Source: a virus. From it: a stretch of 64,000 nt of DNA. This document shows, piece after piece, positions 38,405 to 45,599 of the stretch; position 1 is the stretch's first letter; each line of letters starts with the position of its first letter. The position numbers were made by a program, and so were the translations under genes. The notes below the pieces were generated by a model. The model was not told the DNA's origin. It searched no databases and saw only the letters and a list, made by a program, of their open reading frames with translations. The stretch spans positions 116,706 to 180,705 of the IMG/VR virus record IMGVR_UViG_3300005466_000024. One strand, given 5' to 3'.

Positions 38405-38803
38405 CTAGAGTTCGTCTTCGTCCTCGCCCATTTCAAGCACCGGCCGCTGCGGCATGTCGGTGATACCGCACTCCTCCAGCTTGGTTTCCGCCAGCTCGTC
38501 CCACGGCTCGTGATTGCGGATGTACCGCGTCACCCGGCGCCGCCACTTGCGTTCCTTCTCCAGCTCGGTGACCACGGACTGGAACTGCTTCTGCCAGAAC
38601 TCCTGCTGCGCGATGGCCGCCGTGGCGTTGATCTGCGCGGCCTCCGCCGCGATCTTGTTGCGCTGCTCGTCGGTGAGGGTGATGTCACCCTCCTGCTTCC
38701 TGACCGTACGAACACGATCACGAACACTGTTGGCGAACGCGTACACCCCACTGAGTCCCCCACCGATGCCCAGTACGAAACTAACTATCAGCGTCGCGTT
38801 CAT
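38405..38803 (-). CDS. Membrane-anchored coiled-coil protein, 132 aa
   Basis: One N-terminal transmembrane helix (about 4-24), then a long charged helix (ITLTDEQRNKIAAEAAQINA). With the four-helix neighbour it could be part of a lysis cassette, but this is only context. ATG at 38803 with GGAG upstream. Confidence 0.7.
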   Translation of the reverse strand: MNATLIVSFVLGIGGGLSGVYAFANSVRDRVRTVRKQEGDITLTDEQRNKIAAEAAQINATAAIAQQEFWQKQFQSVVTELEKERKWRRRVTRYIRNHEPWDELAETKLEECGITDMPQRPVLEMGEDEDEL

Positions 38804-39341
38804 CCGACAACTCCGCAATCTTGCGCTCGGTGAGGCTCTTCTCCGCACGGTCGATGCGCCGCGACTCCAACCAGTACATGACCCCGTTGAGGCCGATACC
38901 GATGCCCAGGGCGGGTGTCAGGCATACGGAGATGGCGTTCCACACGCTCCCTCCGGCCGCCAGGAACAGGTAGTAGGTGTACACCCCCAATCCGGCAACA
39001 GCGGCCGGCGCCCCGGTGTAACCCCATCGATACGCCTGCTGCAGGTGCCTGACCTTCAAGTACCAGCGGGCGCCCAGGCATGCGCCGTGCAACTTGATGG
39101 CACACCCGATGAAAATGCACGAGCACATCGCAACCTGCATGTTCACGGACATGTTCGCGACAGCGGTCGCCGGTGCCGGGCCACGGAAGATGATCACGAA
39201 CGTGGGCAGCATCAGCCCGACCAGGACGCACAGGTTGGAGGGGATGCGGTCGATGCGCCGCTTGGGTGCGACTTCCTCCCACCACGAATCCAGCAAGGCG
39301 ATGGGGTGCGCCACGGTCCGCGCCCAGCGCTTCACTTTCAC
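38781..39341 (-). CDS. Four-helix membrane protein, 186 aa
   Basis: Transmembrane segments near 37-53, 60-85, 108-128 and 132-155; basic ends (RRIDRAEKSL). Similar polytopic proteins occur in mycobacteriophages; a holin-like role is possible but unproven. Overlaps the coiled-coil gene by 23 bases. ATG 39341. Confidence 0.7.
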   Translation of the reverse strand: MKVKRWARTVAHPIALLDSWWEEVAPKRRIDRIPSNLCVLVGLMLPTFVIIFRGPAPATAVANMSVNMQVAMCSCIFIGCAIKLHGACLGARWYLKVRHLQQAYRWGYTGAPAAVAGLGVYTYYLFLAAGGSVWNAISVCLTPALGIGIGLNGVMYWLESRRIDRAEKSLTERKIAELSDERDADS

Positions 39342-39350
39342 CGCGCCCTC

Positions 39351-39608
39351 CTACAGTCCGAGCAGGCTACCGATCGCACCGAGCAACCCACCGCGACCAC
39401 CTCCCCCACCCGGTGTGGCGGTGAACGGGCCCCCATCGATGCGGGCACACTGGTCGCTGTCCCACACATGGGCTTTGCTGATCGGACACTGATATGGTGC
39501 TGGGCCGAGATCGGCCTCGGCCGGCGACGCCATGAACATCATCGCGGCGGCAGCGAAACCGGCCAACGACCTCAGGGCACCGCTATGGTGCGTTGACCCA
39601 GGTCTCAT
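39351..39608 (-). CDS. Secreted protein, 85 aa
   Basis: Signal peptide 1-32 (SLAGFAAAAMMFMASPAEA then D). The mature part has two Cys (YQCPI, DQCAR) and a Gly-rich tail. ATG 39608 within gene 39583-39672; GTG at 39611 is also possible. Confidence 0.65.
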   Translation of the reverse strand: MRPGSTHHSGALRSLAGFAAAAMMFMASPAEADLGPAPYQCPISKAHVWDSDQCARIDGGPFTATPGGGGGRGGLLGAIGSLLGL

Positions 39609-39672
39609 CACACGTGGGCTTGCGTCTCGGAGTCGGCCGAACCGACTCCCCCAGGATCTCGTGCTCGGCCAT
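39583..39672 (-). CDS. Microprotein, 29 aa
   Basis: ATG at 39672 has an ideal AGGAGG site six bases upstream. Charged and Pro-rich. Overlaps the start of the secreted gene by 26 bases, so it may act as a translational leader. Confidence 0.6.
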   Translation of the reverse strand: MAEHEILGESVRPTPRRKPTCDETWVNAP

Positions 39673-39737
39673 GTTTACCTCCTATACGTTCTCGGCCGAG
39701 CAGGTCATCGGGCCCGCTGTATTAGCTCGCACGACAA

Positions 39738-39763
39738 AGCGCCGCACCCATCGGTGCGGCGCT
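39738..39763 (-). terminator. Intrinsic terminator
   Basis: Perfect 11-bp stem AGCGCCGCACC / GGTGCGGCGCT with a four-base loop; on the minus strand it is followed by TTTGTC, 16 bases past the stop of 39779-39961. Confidence 0.75.
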
Positions 39764-39778
39764 ATCTGTTGAGGTGGG

Positions 39779-39961
39779 CTAAATTCGCCCCGTGGACCTT
39801 GATGAGTTCGGTTGCTGCGCCCAGGCCACCAACCAGTCCCTGAATGCGATCTGCTCCGAGCAGTCCGGCAGTACCGCCAACGATTCCACTGCCTCCAGTG
39901 ACCGCACGGCCTTTGACTGCGGCACCCAGAACACCGGAGAGGACGCCAATGGGTTGATCAC
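39779..39961 (-). CDS. Hypothetical protein, 60 aa
   Basis: Not recognised; helical (AVRSLEAVESLAVL; FRDWLVAWAQQ). GTG at 39961 overlaps the upstream stop (GTGA). Followed by a strong terminator. Confidence 0.7.
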   Translation of the reverse strand: MINPLASSPVFWVPQSKAVRSLEAVESLAVLPDCSEQIAFRDWLVAWAQQPNSSRSTGRI

Positions 39962-40521
39962 GATTTCTCCAATGCCTCGTCGAGTGCCTGCTGGACAGCT
40001 CTCGCCTTCTCGGTGATCACCCGCCAGTCATCGATGTGGATGATGCGGCAGGAGAAGAACATCGGATAGCCGTTGATACTGCGCGGCCCGGCTTTGGCGT
40101 ACTCCTCGAGGATGTTGCCGATCTTGGTGGTGTCCATCCCGGTCAGCCCACCCAACAGCGGCATGAACACGCTGGTGATCATGTCGGGCGGACACTGGGT
40201 GGCGACGAAGTAGCGGTTCTTCACCAGGCCCTCGATGATTTCGTGGATCTCCTCAGGCGTCAGTCTGGGTATCGGACGGGGTGCCTGGGTGTCAGTTCCA
40301 TCGGTCGTGGATGTCGTCGTAGAACTCTCCTGATCGGTGGAAGCTGTAACAGGGGCATCGTCGGCAGAAGAGAACGTGGTAGCTGTGGGTCCACCTCTCG
40401 TGTCCGCAGTGACAGACGTCGAATCCTTCGCCGGGTTCGGGTGGGATGCCGGGGACTCGCCAGGTGTGGTCGTACTCGACGTCTCCGAGGCAGTAGGTGC
40501 AATCCATGGTTCGTCACTCAT
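39958..40521 (-). CDS. Hypothetical protein with Ser/Thr-rich N-terminus, 187 aa
   Basis: Residues 85-187 (LTPEEIHEIIEGLVKNRYFV..., KIGNILEEYAKAGP) look like a normal helical domain. The first 80 residues are Ser/Thr/Pro-rich and share DNA with gene 40292-40507 in another frame. The ATG at 40521 overlaps the upstream stop (TGATG), which supports it, but translation might begin later; no ATG or GTG exists between. Start uncertain. Confidence 0.6.
   Translation of the reverse strand: MSDEPWIAPTASETSSTTTPGESPASHPNPAKDSTSVTADTRGGPTATTFSSADDAPVTASTDQESSTTTSTTDGTDTQAPRPIPRLTPEEIHEIIEGLVKNRYFVATQCPPDMITSVFMPLLGGLTGMDTTKIGNILEEYAKAGPRSINGYPMFFSCRIIHIDDWRVITEKARAVQQALDEALEKS
40292..40507 (-). CDS. 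Cys/His-rich zinc protein in an overlapping frame, 71 aa
   Basis: CTYC at 3-6, CHCGH (about 32-36) and CRRCPC (about 48-53) match the zinc proteins of this array, and its codons show the stronger third-position G+C bias. It lies wholly inside the N-terminal region of 39958-40521. ATG 40507. Confidence 0.6.
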   Translation of the reverse strand: MDCTYCLGDVEYDHTWRVPGIPPEPGEGFDVCHCGHERWTHSYHVLFCRRCPCYSFHRSGEFYDDIHDRWN

Positions 40522-40922
40522 CAGGTCACCTGCCCTGCTCTCCGCCGTTTCTTGTACCGAGCGGGGATCGGTTGCCCCAGCTCACGCATCTTCGCCCGCC
40601 ACACGTCGTCGTGACCGTGCCCAGTGAGGATGTGGGCGTATTCGTGCCACATCAGGCGCGAGGGCCGTTCCGATTCGCCCCAGGTGCCATCGGTGTTCCT
40701 GCTTGCTGCGAACAGCCGGCGATGACTGCGGACGCAGATCCAGCCCCGGTACGGGTCACCTGCCCGGTCATGGGCATGCGCCTGGTGGCGGAACGACGAC
40801 CCGACGCCGCGCTCGATGCAGCCGCCGACGAACACACCGACGACCTCGGGCCAGTCGAAGGGGCAGTCACGCGTACCCCATTCCTGTTTGGTCTCTTCGG
40901 TTGGCTCAAACAAGCCGTTCAT
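40521..40922 (-). CDS. Zincin-like (HExxH) metalloprotease-like protein, 133 aa
   Basis: HEYAH (93-97) with a downstream H102/H104 and W108 (GHGHDDVW) recalls the SprT-type zinc-protease core, and a Trp/Arg-rich strand precedes it. Predicted to bind zinc; protease activity and substrate unknown. ATG 40922. Confidence 0.65.
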   Translation of the reverse strand: MNGLFEPTEETKQEWGTRDCPFDWPEVVGVFVGGCIERGVGSSFRHQAHAHDRAGDPYRGWICVRSHRRLFAASRNTDGTWGESERPSRLMWHEYAHILTGHGHDDVWRAKMRELGQPIPARYKKRRRAGQVT

Positions 40923-40945
40923 GACCACACCCCTCTTCTCGGCGA

Positions 40946-41140
40946 TCACCCGCCCCTCCCCACTTGCCGTGACGCATGGTTCGGCCTCTTGGTGCACTTT
41001 TTGACGTGACGACAGATGTCGTGCCGACCGATACGGCACTCGACACATGTGCAGGGGCAACGAAATGGCTCTTGCGCCTCGTCGCTGGACAGCATTGGCG
41101 GAAGCGGTAGTCCGTCGTTGTCGAGCAGGTTGTCACGCAT
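40946..41140 (-). CDS. Cys-rich zinc protein, 64 aa
   Basis: CPCTCVEC (about 28-35), C...C near 43-49; basic C-terminus. ATG 41140 overlaps the stop of the upstream gene. Confidence 0.65.
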   Translation of the reverse strand: MRDNLLDNDGLPLPPMLSSDEAQEPFRCPCTCVECRIGRHDICRHVKKCTKRPNHASRQVGRGG

Positions 41141-41330
41141 GGTCCAACTCTCCAACTTTGTCGCTAGCCACGACCTGCTCGATCTCTCGGCCGTGCTCCT
41201 GCCACGCCTTGACGCAGGCACCACAGCGACACCCATGCTCATCAAAGTTCTCCCACCTGCCGTGCTCGATGCCGGACACAGCTCGCGGAAATCGCCAGTC
41301 CGGGTTCCTAGTGCCATCGATGGGGGTCAT
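41133..41330 (-). CDS. HGCRC-motif protein, 65 aa
   Basis: EHGRWENFDEHGCRCGAC matches the H-G-x4-Y/F-x2-H-G-C-R-C-x2-C signature also present at the N-terminus of gene 59184-60089. Probably a single zinc site, maybe DNA-binding. ATG 41330. Confidence 0.75.
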   Translation of the reverse strand: MTPIDGTRNPDWRFPRAVSGIEHGRWENFDEHGCRCGACVKAWQEHGREIEQVVASDKVGELDHA

Positions 41331-41345
41331 GGTCGTCTCCTTTTG

Positions 41346-41483
41346 TCACAAGGATTGGTTCGTGCTGATGGGTGGTGCGGTTGGTGCCGGGGCGGGTACC
41401 AACGCGTGGTGGAGCAGCAGCTGGGCACTGACCAGGGCCGTGATCAGCAGCGCCAGGGTCAGGCCGAACTGCCGGTCGGTCAT
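41346..41483 (-). CDS. Membrane or secreted microprotein, 45 aa
   Basis: ATG at 41483 with GAGGGGGTG upstream and element 13 behind it. One hydrophobic helix (LTLALLITALVSAQLLL) followed by a Pro/Ala-rich tail. Function unknown. Confidence 0.7.
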   Translation of the reverse strand: MTDRQFGLTLALLITALVSAQLLLHHALVPAPAPTAPPISTNQSL

Positions 41484-41511
41484 GACTGGTTCACCCCCTC
41501 ACGTGGTTCTG

Positions 41512-41528
41512 CTACACCACCACTATAC
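41512..41528 (-). promoter_or_regulatory. Paired element 13
   Basis: CTACAC (41512-41517) and CTATAC (41523-41528), 11 bp apart, 29 bases before the ATG at 41483. Confidence 0.6.
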
Positions 41529-41542
41529 CTCATCGGCCAGCA

Positions 41543-42049
41543 TCAGTGCTCGCTCTCGTAGCGGGCCAGCCACGCCATCAGCTCGTCCTCGCTGGGGATG
41601 GCGAACCGTTTCATCAGCCAGCCCAGCTTCAGGTGGTCGCCGGTGTGGATCAGGTCGGTCAGCTCGGCCTTGTGGGAGGCGATGGCGGTCCGCAGTCGAG
41701 CCAACTCGTCGGCCTGCTGACCCAGTAGGCGGCGCCCGGCGTCGCGGCCCTGATTCAGTGGCCCCTGCGGGAAGTAGCCCTTGAAGTCGTGGTTGTCGCC
41801 GCGGAACAACGCATCGATGCGTTTGACGCCGACGAGCTGTTCCAGGGTCCCGTAGGTGCGGGCAGCGAAACCGGCCAGGATGCGGTTGTCGGCGCGCAGC
41901 ACGTTGACGTCACGTTCGGCGCTGTCGGCGCGCCGGATCGCTTCGAAGGCCTTGGCCCAGCCGACCCGGCGGCCGCATTCGATGCCGTGCACCGCCTGCC
42001 CGGCCGACTCGAGGGTGTCCTCCCCGACCAGCACGCCCTTACCGGACAT
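41543..42049 (-). CDS. Helical hypothetical protein, 168 aa
   Basis: Almost all helix, with possible coiled segments (QQADELARLRTAIASHKAEL). Not recognised. ATG 42049 overlaps the end of the upstream gene. Confidence 0.75.
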   Translation of the reverse strand: MSGKGVLVGEDTLESAGQAVHGIECGRRVGWAKAFEAIRRADSAERDVNVLRADNRILAGFAARTYGTLEQLVGVKRIDALFRGDNHDFKGYFPQGPLNQGRDAGRRLLGQQADELARLRTAIASHKAELTDLIHTGDHLKLGWLMKRFAIPSEDELMAWLARYESEH

Positions 42050-42191
42050 GTTTGACCACCGTCCACACACCGGTGTCGGGGTCGACGTCGATGGTGGCGA
42101 CATACCAGGCCACCCCCGGCCCGAACGCCACTTTGGTGGGGGCGACCTCCTCGAGGTAGTTCACGAACTCGCCGACCGTCCCCTCGCTCAT
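42039..42191 (-). CDS. Hypothetical protein, 50 aa
   Basis: Helix then beta strands (PGVAWYVATIDVDPDTGVWT). ATG 42191 overlaps the upstream stop (ATGA). Not recognised. Confidence 0.7.
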   Translation of the reverse strand: MSEGTVGEFVNYLEEVAPTKVAFGPGVAWYVATIDVDPDTGVWTVVKHVR

Positions 42192-42346
42192 GAGAAGCAC
42201 CCGAAGCCGTGCAGCGGGCACCAGTAACCCCAGCCGGGCACCTCGGCGTACCGGAGCCAGCTGTACGGGCACCAACCTGTACCGATGGGGGCGGGTGTCG
42301 CGGTGATCTCGCGTACCTCGGTGGTGATCGGGTAGGGGCTGTTCAT
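42188..42346 (-). CDS. Hypothetical aromatic/Cys protein, 52 aa
   Basis: Trp/Tyr-rich C-terminus with three Cys (GWCPYSW, YWCPLHGFGC). ATG at 42346 with AGAGG upstream. Not recognised. Confidence 0.7.
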   Translation of the reverse strand: MNSPYPITTEVREITATPAPIGTGWCPYSWLRYAEVPGWGYWCPLHGFGCFS

Positions 42347-42380
42347 CGTGGCTACCTCTTGCGGTTGTAGTCCGTTCCGC

Positions 42381-42671
42381 TCATCTGCCACCTTCCCCGA
42401 TGCGCGGATCGGCAGACTCCCACTCTCCGGCGGTGACGGTGACGGTACGCGTCTCGATGGTGATGTGGGAGCACATTCCCTTGGCTTCGGATTCCCGCAG
42501 CAGGGCGATGTGCTCCAGGCCGCGACGTTCACCGTCCTCACCGTCGAATATCCGCTCGACGTGGCTGGTGCCACGCAGCTGCGCCACGGGGTCCTCTGCC
42601 GGGATGTCCCAGCTCACTCGGTAGTGGAGCTGCCAGCCCACCCGATAGTGGACTTGGGTCGTTTCTTTCAC
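42381..42671 (-). CDS. Beta-rich hypothetical protein, 96 aa
   Basis: Alternating strands (VHYRVGWQLHYRVSWDI; ITIETRTVTVTAGEW). GTG at 42671 with GAGGAG upstream. Not recognised. Confidence 0.7.
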   Translation of the reverse strand: MKETTQVHYRVGWQLHYRVSWDIPAEDPVAQLRGTSHVERIFDGEDGERRGLEHIALLRESEAKGMCSHITIETRTVTVTAGEWESADPRIGEGGR

Positions 42672-43081
42672 GGCTTCAGCTCCTCGAGCAGCGGCCCGTG
42701 GACATCGCACCCGGCCGGATCCACCGCGCAGCACGCCGCACGCACCTCATCCTCCTCCATGCGGCGGGCCCGTTCGAGCAGGACATCGACGACCCGCGTC
42801 GCGGTGTCCCCGCCCAGCTCGGTGGCCAACGCCCTCGTCATGGCGTCCCGGTGCGCCACGATCTCCCGATATTCCGTCCCACCCATTCCCATTCCTTTGC
42901 TCCAGAGCACACGTAGCCACCTCCATCCCCGGAGGGGGATGGCACTCTTTTCCCAGTACAGCGGCTTTTCGTCCACGCCGCCCCCACTGGGCGCGCTGTT
43001 TGCTGGCGTGTACCGCATCCGCGGCTGCCGGACCGCCCACTCGTAGTAGGGGTGCGACTGGGGCAGGGTGATGCGGCTCAT
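42668..43081 (-). CDS. Hypothetical protein, 137 aa
   Basis: Pro/Trp-rich N-terminal part (PYYEWAVRQPRMRY), helical C-terminal part with Cys pairs (AACCAVDPAGCDVHG). ATG 43081 overlaps the upstream stop (ATGA). Confidence 0.75.
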   Translation of the reverse strand: MSRITLPQSHPYYEWAVRQPRMRYTPANSAPSGGGVDEKPLYWEKSAIPLRGWRWLRVLWSKGMGMGGTEYREIVAHRDAMTRALATELGGDTATRVVDVLLERARRMEEDEVRAACCAVDPAGCDVHGPLLEELKP

Positions 43082-43431
43082 CCCAGTTTCTTCTTGACCC
43101 GGTCGCATGCGGCTTTGAGCCGATCCTGGAAGACAGGGTCGTCCATGTCGCCGGCCACGATCTCGTCGGCGATCATCGCCAACTTGGGTGGCACCGAGCA
43201 ACCGGGTGGCACCACCACGATGATCGGCTTGTCGTACATCACCATGAACCCCAGTTGGGTGGCGTATTCGACGTCGGGTGGACCGTCGAGGGCCAACGCC
43301 ATGAAGCACGCCGACGACAGCATCTGGGGCAGCACGTTGTCGAGATGGTGGCGCACGTAGCGTTCCCACTCCTGGCCCTGGAAGGGATCTGACGGCATGT
43401 CCTTGGGCATACCGTCTCGGCGTCTGCTCAC
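43078..43431 (-). CDS. Nucleoside-deoxyribosyltransferase-like fold protein, 117 aa
   Basis: EYATQLGFMVMYDKPIIVVV followed by P-P-G and ADEIVAGD resembles the small Rossmann-type nucleoside 2-deoxyribosyltransferase or TIR/SLOG-like nucleotide enzymes. No catalytic residue can be fixed. GTG 43431 with AAGGAA upstream. Weak identification. Confidence 0.55.
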   Translation of the reverse strand: MSRRRDGMPKDMPSDPFQGQEWERYVRHHLDNVLPQMLSSACFMALALDGPPDVEYATQLGFMVMYDKPIIVVVPPGCSVPPKLAMIADEIVAGDMDDPVFQDRLKAACDRVKKKLG

Positions 43432-43441
43432 GGGGTTCCTT

Positions 43442-43771
43442 TCAGAAGGGGGACTGGTGGCTCCGGTCGCCCTGCAGGTGCCGCAGGATCGTCCCGCCCA
43501 CCTTGTCCTGCAGAACCTGATCGTTCCACAGCGTCGGGTAGCGGGTCAGGAAGGCACGCACCTCGTCCTTTACCTCCGCTAATCGTTCGGACTCGCCGGC
43601 CAGCTCCCGCACAGCCTGCGTGACCTGGCGGTCCACGGCGGCACGCAGCGCTGGGCTGTCGCCCAGCGCGCGTCTCACCGCCTCGGTGAGCAGCTGGTCC
43701 CACACGTCGGCGGGCAGCGTGAAGGTGATCAGCTCGGGCGGGTGGAAACCTGGCAGGTCGTCGTCGCTCAT
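43442..43771 (-). CDS. Hypothetical helical protein, 109 aa
   Basis: Mostly helical, acidic (VTQAVRELAGESERLAEVKD). ATG 43771 overlaps the upstream stop (ATGA). Not recognised. Confidence 0.75.
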   Translation of the reverse strand: MSDDDLPGFHPPELITFTLPADVWDQLLTEAVRRALGDSPALRAAVDRQVTQAVRELAGESERLAEVKDEVRAFLTRYPTLWNDQVLQDKVGGTILRHLQGDRSHQSPF

Positions 43772-43971
43772 GATGGCTTGCCTCTCGGGCAGGTGCCGTG
43801 GGTTCTGGGTTTACCGTCCTGGCGCAGCGACAGGGGCTTACCGCACCGCGGGCACGGCGCGTGACCCCGCAGGTGCGCGTTCTTCCACGATTTGGGGCCG
43901 TCCACGTCGTACCCGATCGACCCGCACACCACGCACCGGATCCGCGCCCCTTCCCGCACGAACACCGTCAC
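43768..43971 (-). CDS. Zinc-ribbon protein, 67 aa
   Basis: CVVC (about 13-16) and CPRC (about 40-43), His-containing linker; a typical zinc ribbon. GTG at 43971 overlaps the WhiB stop (GTGA). Confidence 0.75.
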   Translation of the reverse strand: MTVFVREGARIRCVVCGSIGYDVDGPKSWKNAHLRGHAPCPRCGKPLSLRQDGKPRTHGTCPRGKPS

Positions 43972-44252
43972 GCCGAACACCCGTGCAGCTTGGCCAGCCG
44001 GGCAGGGTCGCCGACCACCCGGTACAGCGCGTTGAGTTCGTCCTTGCGGGCGGTCACCTTCGGCATCATCAACACCCCAGCCCAGATGCCTTCGTGTTCC
44101 CCCCGTTCGAGGGCCTGCACCGCGCACGACACCCGCAGCGGGCAGCTGCGGCACACCGTGATGGCCCGGTTCGCGGTGTCACGCCAGTCACGCTGCTTGC
44201 GGTCCGGGAACCAGTCGTCGGCGTGCACGCCGGCGCAGGGCGGGATACTCAT
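43968..44252 (-). CDS. WhiB-like regulator 2, 94 aa
   Basis: Four cysteines C6, C34, C37 and C43 (CRSCPLRVSC) and G-I-W-A-G give the WhiB Fe-S fold. The C-terminus is less basic than in classical WhiB DNA-binding tails. Located directly downstream of the von Willebrand A gene and a small gene, with ATGA overlaps. Probably a transcription regulator acting with the host sigma factor. Confidence 0.8.
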   Translation of the reverse strand: MSIPPCAGVHADDWFPDRKQRDWRDTANRAITVCRSCPLRVSCAVQALERGEHEGIWAGVLMMPKVTARKDELNALYRVVGDPARLAKLHGCSA

Positions 44253-44416
44253 GGCTCGTCCAGGTAGGCCGATGTGAGCACCTTCCCCAACCCGCCTCCG
44301 ACCACGCCGAGCAGCCCGCGGACACCCTCATCGATGTCCGGCACAGCCGATTTTGTCTCCACCAGATCCCGCGCCCGCACAAGGACCGCCAGCTCCTCGG
44401 CCGTCAATGGGATCAC
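44249..44416 (-). CDS. Hypothetical protein, 55 aa
   Basis: GTG at 44416 overlaps the von Willebrand A stop and its stop overlaps the WhiB start. Helix, then a Gly/Val-rich stretch (GLLGVVGGGLGKVL). Not recognised. Confidence 0.75.
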   Translation of the reverse strand: MIPLTAEELAVLVRARDLVETKSAVPDIDEGVRGLLGVVGGGLGKVLTSAYLDEP

Positions 44417-45081
44417 CGCTTACCCATGGAACGTTGGCGGTCCTCCTCGGAGAAACCGGCGGACGCGAAGAACACCGCGTCCGCTCCCCGCAGCCCGCTG
44501 GCGTAATTGCTCACCGACCGGAAGGAATCCGCCACCGCCGCGCTGTCGGCGGCATTGAACGTCATCGACGCGGCCTGCGACACCCCCAGCCGTTCCCCCA
44601 CCTTGACGGCGTCGATGTTCGCGCCGAGGAACACGAACTGCCACTGCCACTGCCGGCGCTGCTGCTCGATCAGATCCCTGACCCGCTCCCCGGTCCATTC
44701 GATGGACGCGTTCTCATGCCCGTCGGTCATGATCAGGCAGATGACCAGGCCGGGCCGCTCCTCGTCGGGCAACTTGGCCAAATCCTCACCGATCCCGGTG
44801 ACGAACTCGCCGACCGCGTCGAGCAGCGGGGTCGTCCCCCGCGGAGACAACACCAGCGGCGGCACCTCCTCGATGGGCCGGTTGCGGTACACGAACTCGG
44901 TGGCCAGTGTGCACCCGGCGTGCCTGTCGAACTGGGCCAACGTCACGATGGTGCGGCCCGGCTCCTGCTTCTGCCCGTTGATGAATTCGTTGAAACCGTC
45001 CTCGGTGGCCCGTCTGCAGGTCGCCATCGAACCGGTACGGTCCAGCAGCGCCGCAGTCAGCGTCAAATCCTTGTTCACCAC
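44413..45081 (-). CDS. von Willebrand factor A-domain protein, 222 aa
   Basis: LLDRTGSMATC (D14, T16, S18) is the MIDAS metal site of vWA domains, and GRTIVTLAQFDR and RPGLVICLIMTDGHENAS are the following strands. Single-domain, no signal peptide, so cytosolic; such proteins often act with AAA+ ATPases or regulators. GTG at 45081 with GGAG seven bases upstream. Heads an operon with WhiB 2. Confidence 0.85.
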   Translation of the reverse strand: MVNKDLTLTAALLDRTGSMATCRRATEDGFNEFINGQKQEPGRTIVTLAQFDRHAGCTLATEFVYRNRPIEEVPPLVLSPRGTTPLLDAVGEFVTGIGEDLAKLPDEERPGLVICLIMTDGHENASIEWTGERVRDLIEQQRRQWQWQFVFLGANIDAVKVGERLGVSQAASMTFNAADSAAVADSFRSVSNYASGLRGADAVFFASAGFSEEDRQRSMGKR

Positions 45082-45131
45082 GCGTTTTCTCCATTCTTGT
45101 GTTGCGCGCGCCCGGCGGGCGCGCGATCCGT

Positions 45132-45599
45132 TCATGACTGCTGCAGGGTGATCACCGCGTAGCCGCCGCTGTTGACCACGGTGAGCGGCGGTTCGATCGG
45201 GATCACCACCCGACCGTCCAGCACCACCCTGTCGTAGTGACCCGGCCCCACCGCCACGGTGACGGCATGAGGGTAGGACCGGGGTGGGTTGCGGGTCAGG
45301 TCCACGAAGATGTACGGCGATTCGGCCACACCGGGCCCGGCGGCCAGGGTGGCGTGGAGGTGGCCGCACACCTGCGCGGTGAACACCGGCTGCCCGCACT
45401 GCGCGCACAACGCCACCGGGACATCGCTTGGGGGGCTGGCGGGGCGGGGCGCGACGGGAGTCGGGCCGCGGCGGCGGTACATCTGCTGCAGCTCATGCGT
45501 ATACCCCCACTCGCCGCCCTTCAACTGCCAGTCGACGACCTCCTCGACCTGCTCCTCGGTGAGCGCGTCGATGCTCTCGATCAGGTCGTCGAATTTCAC
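45132..45599 (-). CDS. Zinc-knuckle hypothetical protein, 155 aa
   Basis: CAQCG and Cys-Gly-His near residue 82-95, helical N-terminus (DALTEEQVEEVVDWQLKGGE) and a beta-rich C-terminus (HYDRVVLDGRVVIPIEPPL). GTG at 45599 overlaps the upstream stop. Confidence 0.75.
   Translation of the reverse strand: MKFDDLIESIDALTEEQVEEVVDWQLKGGEWGYTHELQQMYRRRGPTPVAPRPASPPSDVPVALCAQCGQPVFTAQVCGHLHATLAAGPGVAESPYIFVDLTRNPPRSYPHAVTVAVGPGHYDRVVLDGRVVIPIEPPLTVVNSGGYAVITLQQS

Noticed and set aside
39682-39687. CTATAC near 39682 as a paired element
   Set aside because: No partner hexamer 11 bp away on either side; it overlaps the ribosome site of a microprotein.
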